From Desulfolinea sp964487745 (lineage in GTDB: Bacteria; Chloroflexota; Anaerolineae; Anaerolineales; Villigracilaceae), in assembly GCA_964487745.1 (NCBI GenBank), contig CAZASG010000004.1, forward strand, positions 62,001 to 126,000: a DNA stretch of 64,000 nucleotides. The letters are read 5' to 3'. Of the stretch, positions 16,231 through 23,655 are shown piece after piece. How positions within the stretch are numbered: position 1 is the first letter of the stretch; every line of letters starts with the position of its first letter. The position numbers and the translations under genes were made by a program. The notes under the pieces were generated by a model that was not told the origin of the DNA, did not search any database, and saw nothing but the letters and a program-made list of their open reading frames with translations.

Positions 16231-16291
16231 CAAAAGGGCACGTATTTCGTGCCCTTCCCTTTTTAACCACATGATATACTTTGTGCGATTT

Positions 16292-16564
16292 ATGAAGAAA
16301 CTAGCTTCTCTCCCCCGTTATTTGATCCTTCTTTTTATTGGCATTGGCGTCACGTTTATAAGCGTAGCGTTCAAATCTGTTGCCGTAATTGCGCAAACGT
16401 CTGTGCCCACACCGACACCCGAGGTAACCGCAGTTGTGGTTGATACTCTTGAAGTTGGCTCCACAGACGGGATCATGGTACTCTCTGTTGCGATCTCACT
16501 GGTGATCATCCTGCCCATTTTGGCAAATTGGCACCGCTGGGCAAAAAAAGCAGCTAAAGAATAA
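16292..16564 (+). CDS. Small membrane protein, unknown function
   Basis: A 90-residue protein (MKKLASLPRYLILL...) with an N-terminal hydrophobic segment, possibly a signal anchor, then a Thr/Pro linker (SVPTPTPEVTA) and a second membrane segment (about 64-83) followed by a basic tail (HRWAKKAAKE). I do not recognise it. The start at 16292 is chosen because TATACT (16275-16280) would place the transcription start just a few nt upstream; no ribosome-binding site is seen. It may be co-regulated with the tRNA just upstream. Confidence 0.6.
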   Translation: MKKLASLPRYLILLFIGIGVTFISVAFKSVAVIAQTSVPTPTPEVTAVVVDTLEVGSTDGIMVLSVAISLVIILPILANWHRWAKKAAKE

Positions 16565-16565
16565 A

Positions 16566-16596
16566 GAAGCTCTCATTACGAGAGCTTCTCTTTTTT
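16566..16596 (+). terminator. Terminator between convergent genes
   Basis: GAAGCTCTC pairs with GAGAGCTTC over loop ATTAC, followed by TCTTTTTT. The arm also encodes the last codons and stop of the opposing phosphatase gene. Confidence 0.85.
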
Positions 16597-17364
16597 AAAG
16601 ACAGCCAGGATCTTTTTGTGTAGCTCAGGTGGGGCGGCGATCACAGATGGGTGTTTCGTGAGATATTCCGGATTACCATTGATATCGGTTACCCTTGCTC
16701 CGGCTTCCTCGGCGATCAGTGCACCAGCTGCCACATCCCAGGGTTGGAGGGAACGTTCCCAGTAGCCGTCGAAGCGACCTGTGCCAATATAGCATAGATC
16801 CAATGCGGCGGAGCCGAGTCGACGAACGCCTTGTGTCATTTTTGCAAAGCGACCATAGGATGAAAGATTGTCGTCGGGGGTTTTCCACATGTCGTAGGGA
16901 AATCCGGTCACGAGCAGGCTGCGTTCGAGCTCGCTCGTGTTGGAGGCTTGAATCCGTTCTCCGTTCAGATATGCACCCTCATCTTTAACGGCGCTAAACA
17001 TCTCACCACGCATTGGATCGTAAACGGTAGCAAGTTCCAAGCCCCGCTCGGATGCGTAGGCGATCGAGACACAGAAGATCGGGATGCCGTGTGCGTAATT
17101 GACGGTACCATCCAATGGATCGATGTACCAGGTATGCTTGTGATCGCCATCCACACCGCCACTTTCCTCTGCGAGGATATGGTGATCGGGGAATTTTTCC
17201 AATATGGAGCGGAGTAGGAATTCTTCGGATTGTGCGTCAATCTCCGTAACGAGATCGATCACGCCCTTATATTTTATTTGGTGTTTTTTGTTGTAACCGG
17301 CATGCAAAATTTCGCCAGCCTGGTGGGCTAGCGTTTCAAGATCGTTCAATGTTGGAGATGTCAT
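16576..17364 (-). CDS. suhB: Inositol-1-monophosphatase family protein
   Basis: A 262-residue lithium-sensitive-type phosphatase that hydrolyses inositol 1-phosphate or related sugar phosphates using Mg2+. Metal-binding motifs are LAEESGG (about residue 64), WYIDPLDGTVNYAHG (about 78-92) and LQPWDVAAGALIAEEAGARV near the C-terminus. The length is normal. Its ATG overlaps the stop of the upstream response regulator (ATGA), so the pair is coupled. The gene symbol follows the E. coli homologue; the true substrate is not evident. Its final codons form one arm of the terminator at 16566. Confidence 0.9.
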   Translation of the reverse strand: MTSPTLNDLETLAHQAGEILHAGYNKKHQIKYKGVIDLVTEIDAQSEEFLLRSILEKFPDHHILAEESGGVDGDHKHTWYIDPLDGTVNYAHGIPIFCVSIAYASERGLELATVYDPMRGEMFSAVKDEGAYLNGERIQASNTSELERSLLVTGFPYDMWKTPDDNLSSYGRFAKMTQGVRRLGSAALDLCYIGTGRFDGYWERSLQPWDVAAGALIAEEAGARVTDINGNPEYLTKHPSVIAAPPELHKKILAVFKKEKLS

Positions 17365-17987
17365 AGTCTGGAGAATTTTTCGATGAATGCTTCTGTTTGC
17401 GCCAATTCAGCACGGATTTCGTTGCGATCCCGATTGGCTTGGTCAAGCAATTCCTGGAAAGCAGGGACTTGTTCTTCAGGGAGGGTTTTCAGCAAACGCT
17501 CTGTGCGTGTGATCTGCGTATTTTTGTGACGCAGTTTGGTTTCAAGTCGGTCACGATAGCCCAGATAAAATTCTTTTTCAGCAAGTGGTTGGGGTACTGT
17601 AGCTGGGCCATCGGCGAGGAGCTCTGCAACAGTAAGCAGGAAATCTTCTGTGTCGATGGGTTTTTCAATGAAACGTGATGCACCCAGGCTGAGGCCGAAC
17701 AACTTATCTTCTGGTGTTGTGTAGGTGGCTGAAAGGAAGATGATAGGAATATCGTGTGTTTCTGGGTTGGTACGCAATTTTTGTACGAAGGCATAGCCAT
17801 CCATCTTGGGCATCAGGATATCCGAGATGATGAGGGCTGGGCGTTCATCGCTTATGCGTGCAAGTGCCTCTTCACCGTTTTCGGCGGTAATAACGGGGTA
17901 GCCTTTAAAGCGGAGGGTGACCGATAGAAGGTCGCGGATATTGGGAATATCTTCCACAACCAGGATAGGTCCATAAGGAATGTTCAT
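17361..17987 (-). CDS. Response regulator: receiver domain plus coiled-coil tail
   Basis: A 208-residue protein with a complete receiver domain (residues 8-125): VVEDIPNIRD, phospho-acceptor Asp in IISDILMPKMDG, Ser/Thr in IIFLSATY and Lys in FIEKPID. The remaining 80 residues are charged and helical (KHKN...TERLLKTLPEEQV...) with no DNA-binding or enzymatic domain, so output is likely by protein contact. The start codon follows a TACAAT box by 6 nt (17994-17999), so the mRNA is probably leaderless. No histidine kinase is adjacent. Confidence 0.88.
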   Translation of the reverse strand: MNIPYGPILVVEDIPNIRDLLSVTLRFKGYPVITAENGEEALARISDERPALIISDILMPKMDGYAFVQKLRTNPETHDIPIIFLSATYTTPEDKLFGLSLGASRFIEKPIDTEDFLLTVAELLADGPATVPQPLAEKEFYLGYRDRLETKLRHKNTQITRTERLLKTLPEEQVPAFQELLDQANRDRNEIRAELAQTEAFIEKFSRL

Positions 17988-18080
17988 AAAGATATTGTAC
18001 CTGAAGAAAGGGTTTTTTCAGGGGGCTGTGCCTTACAAATTCGTGGATATTATTAAAAAGATAGTGCATAAATAATTCTC

Positions 18081-18108
18081 TTGACATCCCCCAAGCCGAT
18101 GGTAAAAT
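18081..18108 (+). promoter_or_regulatory. Promoter of tRNA-Ala(CGC)
   Basis: TTGACA (18081-18086), 16-nt spacer, TAAAAT (18103-18108), about 18 nt before the mature tRNA. Confidence 0.78.
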
Positions 18109-18126
18109 CACTTCGCTATTTGACTG

Positions 18127-18199
18127 GGGCCTGTAGCGCAGTTGGGAGCGCGCGTCAATCGCACTGACGAGGTCGCGGGTTCGAATCCCGCCAGGTCCA
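18127..18199 (+). tRNA. tRNA-Ala(CGC)
   Basis: A 73-nt tRNA without encoded CCA. Acceptor GGGCCTG/CAGGTCC contains the G3:U70 pair that identifies alanine tRNAs. The anticodon loop ATCGCAC gives CGC, reading GCG. Confidence 0.96.
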
Positions 18200-18209
18200 C
18201 TTTATTTGG

Positions 18210-18237
18210 TTGACGGGATACACCTTTGTGGTAGAAT
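18210..18237 (+). promoter_or_regulatory. Promoter of tRNA-Ala(GGC)
   Basis: TTGACG (18210-18215), 16-nt spacer, TAGAAT (18232-18237). The second alanine tRNA therefore has its own promoter although the first tRNA is only 57 nt upstream. Confidence 0.72.
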
Positions 18238-18256
18238 CCCCTGCACGATGAAACAG

Positions 18257-18329
18257 GGGCCTATGGCGCAGTTGGGAGCGCGTCTCAATGGCATTGAGAA
18301 GGTCGTGGGTTCGAGTCCCACTAGGTCCA
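18257..18329 (+). tRNA. tRNA-Ala(GGC)
   Basis: A 73-nt tRNA without CCA. Acceptor GGGCCTA/TAGGTCC again has G3:U70; anticodon stem TCTCA/TGAGA around loop ATGGCAT gives anticodon GGC. It is closely similar to the upstream tRNA-Ala in its acceptor and D arm. Confidence 0.96.
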
Positions 18330-18333
18330 CACA

Positions 18334-18359
18334 GAGTCAGCGCAAAAGCTGGCTCTTTT
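18334..18359 (+). terminator. Terminator after tRNA-Ala
   Basis: GAGTCAGC pairs with GCTGGCTC (one G-U) over loop GCAAAA, followed by TTTT. The T tract is short, so read-through into the T-box leader 20 nt downstream is possible; I see no clear separate promoter for that leader. Confidence 0.6.
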
Positions 18360-18378
18360 AGTAAATAAGTAAAAGTTA

Positions 18379-18649
18379 GGACAGGAGTAGTAGGTCATCC
18401 CGTCAGCGAGAAGGGAGAGTGAGGTGGAAGCCCTTCAAAGGTATCAAGCGGGAATGCCGGTAAAAGATCGAACTCGTCTGTTACCCTGAGAGCAATTGCA
18501 GGGAAATTGTGCTGGTGAATAAAATAGCCAGCATCGGGTAAGCCCGTTATAGCGAATCGAGAGCGGTTGAAAAAATCAACCGAATCCGGGTGGTACCGCG
18601 GAGATTGCTTATCGCATCGCTTCGTCCCTGAGAGGATGAAGCGATTTTT
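18379..18649 (+). promoter_or_regulatory. T-box riboswitch of leuS, specifier CTC (Leu)
   Basis: This leader senses uncharged tRNA-Leu and allows transcription of leuS when leucyl-tRNA is scarce. The base of stem I is GGACAG (18379-18384) with CTGTTACC; the specifier loop contains GAA-CTC (CTC at 18473-18475). The conserved T-box GGGTGGTACCGCGG is at 18588-18601. It is followed by a terminator: ATCGCTTCGTCC (18616-18627) pairs with GGATGAAGCGAT (18634-18645), then TTTTT. Stem I also has the AG-rich bulge GGAGTAGTAGG and the GAGAGTGAGGTGG distal region. The specifier matches the downstream leucyl-tRNA synthetase. Confidence 0.95.
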
Positions 18650-18668
18650 CTTTGATAGGAGGCATGAC

Positions 18669-18779
18669 ATGAATGCAAAAATGACTTATAAACAACAAGC
18701 CTCGGGACTCGTTTTATCCCTTCGCGTGCTCCTCCTTAGCCTCGTACATGATACCTGGCAATCCAACTTGAAACTCTAA
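18669..18779 (+). CDS. Leucine-rich leader peptide between T-box and leuS
   Basis: A 36-codon frame with a strong AGGAGG (18657-18662) placed 6 nt before its ATG. Codons 14-25 encode LVLSLRVLLLSL, with seven Leu in twelve codons, and the whole peptide has nine Leu. Five of the Leu codons are CTC, the T-box specifier. It stops 14 nt before the leuS ATG. A GCCTC inside it (and a second near 18736) can pair with the GAGGC at the leuS ribosome site (18785-18789). Seen: the frame, its ribosome site and composition. Inferred: ribosome stalling on Leu codons during starvation frees leuS translation. It resembles no known protein. Confidence 0.65.
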   Translation: MNAKMTYKQQASGLVLSLRVLLLSLVHDTWQSNLKL

Positions 18780-18793
18780 ATTGAGAGGCAAAA

Positions 18794-21271
18794 ATGTCTG
18801 AAAATTATAATCACAACGAAATTGAAAAAAAATGGCAAGATAAATGGGAGGCTGATGAACTCTATCGCTCGGTGATCGATGAGAGCAAAGAGAAATATTA
18901 CGCACTGACCATGTTGCCTTATCCCTCCGGTGACTTGCATATCGGTCATTGGTATGCAATGACGCCTTCCGATGCACGCGCTCGTTATATGCGCATGAAT
19001 GGCTATAACGTGCTCTTCCCGATCGGCTTCGACTCCTTCGGCTTGCCCGCGGAAGGGGCTGCGATCAAGAACAATATCCACCCTAAGACGTGGACCTATG
19101 CCAATATCGAACGGATGCGCGGTCAATTGCGCAGTATGGGCGCCATGTTCGATTGGGAGCGTGAGGCGATCTCCAGTGATGAGAGCTACTATCACTGGTC
19201 TGAGTGGTTCTTCATTCAACTCTATAAACACGGTTTGGCATATCGAAAGATGTCGCCTGTTGATTGGTGCCCAAGTTGTAATACTACGCTGGCACGTGAA
19301 CAGGTTTGGGGTGAAGATCGTCATTGCGAACGTTGCCGCACACCAGTCATCAAAAAAGATCTGGATCAGTGGTTCTTCCGCACAACGAAATATGCTGATG
19401 AATTACTGAGCTTCGAAGGCATCGACTGGCCCCAAACCGTGCGCACCCTGCAAACCAATTGGATCGGTCGCAGCGAAGGCGCCTCGGTCATCTTCAAGAC
19501 CGAGATCGGCGGGCATGAGATGGAAGTCTTCACGACACGCCCAGACACGCTCTGGGGTGCAACCTTCATGGTGCTCTCCCCTGAGCACCCGCTGGTGGAT
19601 GAACTCACCTCCGATGAGAAAAAAGCCGAAGTCGAAGCTTATAAAGCCGAAGCCGCCCGCCAATCTGATATTGAGCGTGAAGCTACCGACAAAGAGGAGA
19701 TGGGTGTTTTTACGGGTGCTTACGCCATCAACCCCGTCAACGACGAGCGCATCCCGATCTGGATCGCTGATTATGTCCTGATGTCCTATGGCACGGGTGC
19801 GATCATGGCGGTGCCCGCACACGACGAGCGTGACTACGCTTTCGCCCGTAAATTCGACTTGCAGATCATCCCGACCATTGCGCCCGAAGATGGACGGGAT
19901 GCCGATGAAGCGATTGCCGAAGAAGCCTATATTGGCCCCGGCACCGTTGTCAATTCTGGCCCGATCAATGGAACATCTGTCAACATGGAAAAGGGACGCA
20001 AGAATCCCTCTGTGGCGGCAGCCATCGACTTTATCGAGCAGAAAGGCACGGGCAAAGAATCAGTTAACTATAAACTGCGCGATTGGTTGATCTCCCGTCA
20101 GCGCTATTGGGGCGCCCCCATTCCGATGGTGAATTGTGAGAAATGCGGCTGGAACCCCGTTCCCGATGACCAGTTGCCGGTCACCCTGCCTGAAGATGTA
20201 GAGTGGTTGCCCACCGGTGAATCGCCGCTCAAACTGCATCCAACCTGGAAGCATACCGAATGTCCTGAGTGTGGCGGCGAAGCTATCCGTGAAACGGATA
20301 CGATGGACACTTTCATGTGCTCATCCTGGTATCACCTGCGCTATCTGTCTCCTGAATTTGCTGATGGCCCCTTCGATGAGTCCGAATACAACTACTGGAT
20401 GCCTGTCGATCTTTACACGGGTGGCATCGAGCACGCCACCATGCACCTGATGTACACGCGTTTTTTCCACAAGGCCATGCGCGACGCAGGTGTCACCGAA
20501 GGCCATGAACCGATGACGATGCTGCGCAATCAGGGCATGGTATTGGGCGAAGACCATGAGAAAATGTCGAAAAGCCGTGGCAACGTGATCGCGCCGGATA
20601 ATCTGGTCGAGCGCTATGGTGCCGACGTGGTGCGCGCCTACCTGATGTTCTTCGCTCGCTGGGATATGGGTGGACCCTGGAACTCGCAGGGCATCGAGGG
20701 GACTGTGCGCTGGATGCGCCGTGTCTGGACGATTTTCACTGACACAGCCGGATCGGACGTGACCCCAACTTGCTCGGCAGAAACGACCAAGAGTCTGCGC
20801 CGTAAGCTGCACCAAACCATTAAATCGGTCACCTACGACTTCGAGAATGTGGGCTTCAACACCATCATCTCGGCGCTAATGGAATTGATGAACGAGATGT
20901 ACAAAGCCCGCAGCGAAGGCGCGGTTGGCTCCCCGGAATGGGACGAAGCCGCCGATATTTATTTGCGCTTGCTGGCACCCGTTGCCCCACACATTGCCGA
21001 AGAACTCTGGGAACGCATGGGCAAGGAATACTCCGTCCATACGCAGCCGTGGCCGCAACTGGATGAATCCGCTATCGTGGTGGACGAGGTTGAGATCGGT
21101 GTGCAGGTCAACGGTAAAGTCCGTGACCGCGTTGTTGTCCCCGCCAATGCCGATGATGAGACCATCAAAGCCGCCGCACTGGCGAGTGAAAATGTCCAGC
21201 GCTTTTTGGAAGGCAAGGAGCCTCGGAAGATCATCGTCATCAAGGGGCGTTTGGTGAATATTGTGAAATAA
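18794..21271 (+). CDS. leuS: Leucyl-tRNA synthetase
   Basis: LeuRS charges tRNA-Leu. The 825-residue length is standard. The class I signatures are HIGH (residues 49-52, in PYPSGDLHIGHW) and KMSKS (590-594, in HEKMSKSRGNV). The editing (CP1) domain carries the TTRPDTLWGATF and GTGAIMAVPAHDERD motifs. A zinc-type knuckle CPSC...CERC follows HIGH, and a second cluster CEKCGW...CPECGG lies before KMSKS. The start follows GAGAGG by 5 nt. Expression is under the T-box and perhaps the leader peptide upstream. Confidence 0.98.
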   Translation: MSENYNHNEIEKKWQDKWEADELYRSVIDESKEKYYALTMLPYPSGDLHIGHWYAMTPSDARARYMRMNGYNVLFPIGFDSFGLPAEGAAIKNNIHPKTWTYANIERMRGQLRSMGAMFDWEREAISSDESYYHWSEWFFIQLYKHGLAYRKMSPVDWCPSCNTTLAREQVWGEDRHCERCRTPVIKKDLDQWFFRTTKYADELLSFEGIDWPQTVRTLQTNWIGRSEGASVIFKTEIGGHEMEVFTTRPDTLWGATFMVLSPEHPLVDELTSDEKKAEVEAYKAEAARQSDIEREATDKEEMGVFTGAYAINPVNDERIPIWIADYVLMSYGTGAIMAVPAHDERDYAFARKFDLQIIPTIAPEDGRDADEAIAEEAYIGPGTVVNSGPINGTSVNMEKGRKNPSVAAAIDFIEQKGTGKESVNYKLRDWLISRQRYWGAPIPMVNCEKCGWNPVPDDQLPVTLPEDVEWLPTGESPLKLHPTWKHTECPECGGEAIRETDTMDTFMCSSWYHLRYLSPEFADGPFDESEYNYWMPVDLYTGGIEHATMHLMYTRFFHKAMRDAGVTEGHEPMTMLRNQGMVLGEDHEKMSKSRGNVIAPDNLVERYGADVVRAYLMFFARWDMGGPWNSQGIEGTVRWMRRVWTIFTDTAGSDVTPTCSAETTKSLRRKLHQTIKSVTYDFENVGFNTIISALMELMNEMYKARSEGAVGSPEWDEAADIYLRLLAPVAPHIAEELWERMGKEYSVHTQPWPQLDESAIVVDEVEIGVQVNGKVRDRVVVPANADDETIKAAALASENVQRFLEGKEPRKIIVIKGRLVNIVK

Positions 21272-21275
21272 GAGA

Positions 21276-21301
21276 TAGGGGCACGATAGTTCGTACCCCT
21301 A
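21276..21301. repeat. Intergenic TAGGGGC-type palindrome
   Basis: TAGGGG-C-ACGA and TCGT-A-CCCCTA form an inverted repeat just after the leuS stop. A similar hairpin stands at 60551-60574. These are common short intergenic repeats; the function is unknown. Confidence 0.55.
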
Positions 21302-21312
21302 CAAAAAATATT

Positions 21313-21343
21313 AAAAAGGGCGATCCGTTGGGTCGCCCTTTTT
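21313..21343 (+). terminator. Terminator of leuS
   Basis: AAAAGGGCGA pairs with TCGCCCTTTT over a 9-nt loop and ends in five T. It is immediately followed by the -10 box of the next gene. Confidence 0.85.
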
Positions 21344-21345
21344 GC

Positions 21346-21351
21346 TATAAT
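21346..21351 (+). promoter_or_regulatory. -10 element giving a leaderless methyltransferase mRNA
   Basis: TATAAT ends 6 nt before the ATG at 21358. The region upstream is occupied by the leuS terminator and no good -35 is visible. Confidence 0.6.
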
Positions 21352-21357
21352 CCTTTT

Positions 21358-22080
21358 ATGTCTATCATTATTGACCCTGAAGGAAACGAGACGCAAGCCC
21401 TTTTTGATCTCTATTCAGAGTGGATGGGAAAATCTGTGCTGGAGATCGGTTCTGGTGACGGGCGCCTTACCTGGCGATATGCTAAAAAAGCTGCCCGAGT
21501 GGTAGCTGTTGAGCCAAGCGAGGATGCCCACGCCTTGGCATTAAAAGATCGTCCAAACGAGATGACACATGTTGAATTTTGCAATATTGGTTTCGACGAA
21601 TTTTCGCGCCAGAATAAAGAGAAATTTGATCTGGCTCTTTTTTCCTGGTCATTATGATGAATGGAAGAAGCGAGCATGGTTCATGCTCTACGGGAAATTC
21701 GCAATTTACTAAAACCAAATGGTGTGCTTATTGATATTCGCCCAAATGGGGAATTGGTTGAGTTCATTCGTCCACACGGGGATAGGGAGCTTTTTATCGG
21801 GCATTTGCAGGAAACTGATAACTACATAGAATATCGACAAGCGGAAGCAGCTGCCCAGGAGGTCGTTGCGGAGGGGCTATTCCATTTTCAAAAAAGGGGA
21901 GTATTTACCTTCCAGATTCATGCTGATTCTTTTGCTGGGCTGAAAACATTCCTTGACGAAAATTGGAGCGATTCTCTGATTACAGAAGAGGTGATCGCTG
22001 AAGCTGAAAGATTAGATATTGCTTATGGGGTAGGAAAAACGCTGCTTCGAGAGCAGGTTCTAATCTCTTTGCTTGTATAA
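21358..22080 (+). CDS. SAM-dependent methyltransferase with two consecutive in-frame TGA codons (candidate Sec-Sec selenoprotein)
   Basis: The frame codes for a class I methyltransferase of 240 residues if both TGA codons (21655-21660) are read as amino acids. The first part has the SAM motif VLEIGSGDGRLTW and acidic VVAVEPSED, then FDLALFSWSL at strand beta-4. After TGA-TGA the same frame continues MEEASMVHALREIRNLLKPN, the normal next block, and runs to TAA at 22080 without another defect. Many relatives, as I remember them, have Cys near this position. A perfect 7-bp hairpin with loop GTT begins 11 nt after the second TGA, as bacterial SECIS elements do. Translation probably starts leaderless at 21358. 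The alternative is a pseudogene with two nonsense changes, or an independent second gene at 21661, which has no ribosome site. Confidence 0.65.
21672..21688 (+). promoter_or_regulatory. SECIS-like hairpin inside the methyltransferase
   Basis: GAGCATG (21672-21678), loop GTT, CATGCTC (21682-21688). The apical loop starts with G and lies 18 nt after the second TGA and 21 nt after the first. This meets the published bacterial SECIS model: stem just after UGA, small apical loop with a G in its first two bases, distance about 16-37 nt. Whether SelB uses it is inference. Confidence 0.55.
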
Positions 22081-22097
22081 GCCTTCTTTCTATGCGA

Positions 22098-22122
22098 TAA
22101 TAAGACAAGTGTTGTCTTATTA
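22098..22122. promoter_or_regulatory. Palindrome upstream of the DUF2235 gene
   Basis: TAATAAGACA (22098-22107) and TGTCTTATTA (22113-22122) are perfect 10-bp inverted arms with a 5-nt centre. It lies between a possible -10 (GATAAT, about 22096) and the ribosome site, so an operator is more likely than a terminator. Confidence 0.45.
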
Positions 22123-22138
22123 AGTGGAGAAGGTTTTT

Positions 22139-23473
22139 ATGTCAAAGAATATCGTTGTTCTATCGGATGGCACGGGGCAAGAAGGTGGGCGAGGGCACGA
22201 TTCGAATGTTTATAAATTGATGCGCATGTTGGAAGACCGTACAGAACGGCAGATCGTTTTTTACGATCAGGGCATTGGAACCGATAAAAGAAAAATAACA
22301 GGAAATATTGCAGGGGCAGGTTTTTCAGAAAACCTTTTAGAATGCTATCGCTTTATTTATGAAAATTATCAGGCGGGAGATAAAATTTACCTTTTTGGCT
22401 TTAGTCGTGGTGCTGCAACGGTTAGAAGTTTGGCAAATTTCATTCACTATTTTGGAATATTACCGAAATCACGTCCCGAATTAATTCAGCGCGCTTACGC
22501 TCTCTACAAGATCGGGCGTGAAGATGTGGTGGGTGATGTGGGGGAAGCGTTGAAAAAGTTAGAAGAGAATATGCCACAAGGTGTGAAAAACTTTCGGGCA
22601 TTGACGGAGACGATCATTCGTGGAAAGCCCCTCAATGAAAAATCAACAGAATTTATTCACGCGCACCCAAATCAATGGGCTTCGGTAGAGTTTCTGGGGG
22701 TTTGGGATACTGTTCCGGCGCTGGGCTTGCCCGCAGCGGTGATTGATACCTTTGTCAATTATATTCCGGGATGGAAACATCGTTTTCATGATTTCACCTT
22801 GCATCCGAGTGTTAGAAATGCCTATCAGGCAATCTCGATCGACGATGACCGCAAGTGGTTCCAGCCAACGATCTGGGATTCATATAATGAAGAATATCAA
22901 AAAGTAGAACAGGTTTGGTTTAGTGGTGCCCATACAGATATTGGTGGGGGATTTAACGAAGCCGGTCTCTCTGACATCACGCTGGAGTGGATGGTACAGA
23001 AAGCCGTTAACCATGGGGTCAAGCTTTATCTGCGTTCGATCAAATATTGGAATTTTTGTATTGCTCCTGATGCAACAGATAAGCTACACCCGCCACGAGC
23101 AGGTGCAGGAAAGGCATACCCGTACCAGGAACGGAAATGGTCTCGGGCAGCGCAGAAAACTTTTGGTATGCCCGTTATCCATCAAAGTGTGCTTGATCGT
23201 GTTGAGTGCATGGAAGGGTATAGCCCATGGATCTTAGAGAAGTTCCCTGACTATAAAGTTGAGCCGTGGGTGAAGACTTTCGAATACGAAGGAGAAGAGA
23301 TCTCCATTCGAGATTATGATGAAGAAAGCAGCCTAGATCAATTCGAGCTAAAGGGAAACAAGATTAAACTTCTGAAACCCGAAAACTACTTTGATAAATT
23401 ATTGAAACGCGGCAAGTGGTATGGTGAGCGGCTCAGGCGTGATCTGAAGCGCTGGGAGAAAAAAAATAACTAA
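22139..23473 (+). CDS. DUF2235 alpha/beta-hydrolase-like protein
   Basis: A 444-residue protein of the DUF2235 family, which includes type VI-secreted phospholipase effectors and many stand-alone proteins of unknown role. It starts at the ATG at 22139, with GGAGAAGG 5 nt upstream. Family marks are IVVLSDGTGQ near the N-terminus, HDSNVYKLMRML, the nucleophile elbow FGFSRGAATVR (Ser at about residue 94), FLGVWDTVPALG and VWFSGAHTDIGGG with the likely catalytic His/Asp. No secretion signal or VgrG/PAAR neighbour is present, so an effector role is not supported. It is followed by a strong terminator. Confidence 0.88.
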   Translation: MSKNIVVLSDGTGQEGGRGHDSNVYKLMRMLEDRTERQIVFYDQGIGTDKRKITGNIAGAGFSENLLECYRFIYENYQAGDKIYLFGFSRGAATVRSLANFIHYFGILPKSRPELIQRAYALYKIGREDVVGDVGEALKKLEENMPQGVKNFRALTETIIRGKPLNEKSTEFIHAHPNQWASVEFLGVWDTVPALGLPAAVIDTFVNYIPGWKHRFHDFTLHPSVRNAYQAISIDDDRKWFQPTIWDSYNEEYQKVEQVWFSGAHTDIGGGFNEAGLSDITLEWMVQKAVNHGVKLYLRSIKYWNFCIAPDATDKLHPPRAGAGKAYPYQERKWSRAAQKTFGMPVIHQSVLDRVECMEGYSPWILEKFPDYKVEPWVKTFEYEGEEISIRDYDEESSLDQFELKGNKIKLLKPENYFDKLLKRGKWYGERLRRDLKRWEKKNN

Positions 23474-23477
23474 TATA

Positions 23478-23510
23478 GAGAACCCTCGCCCGAGGGTTCT
23501 CCGCTTTTTT
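23478..23510 (+). terminator. Terminator after the DUF2235 gene
   Basis: GAGAACCCTCG and CGAGGGTTCTC form an 11-bp stem, followed by CGC and six T. Confidence 0.92.
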
Positions 23511-23655
23511 GCTCACTTTACAAATCCCTAACAATTTGTGATGCTTTTAATATGTTTGCCTTTGTCCCCTATGCTACGATGATTTTGTGCCTTCTCTCCA
23601 TATAAAAGGTGTTTGTTTTGATGCTTGGAGGGAAATAATCAAAAGGAGACAGGAA

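Noticed and set aside
16020..16241. 73-codon minus-strand frame over tRNA-Ser
   Set aside because: GEGGIRTREP-like text is the usual false translation of the reverse strand of a tRNA-Ser gene. The same applies to frames over the tRNAs near 39900 and 56300.
21655..21660. UGA read as Trp throughout the genome
   Set aside because: Other genes in the window end in TGA at positions set by overlapping downstream starts (1746-1748, 17361-17363), and Trp is written TGG.
21661..22080. Independent gene starting at the ATG after TGA-TGA
   Set aside because: The ATG has no ribosome-binding site, the product would be the second half of a methyltransferase without its SAM-binding motif, and it is in the same frame as the first half.
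22139..23473. Type VI secretion effector
   Set aside because: DUF2235 is shared with such effectors, but there is no VgrG, PAAR, immunity gene or secretion system here.
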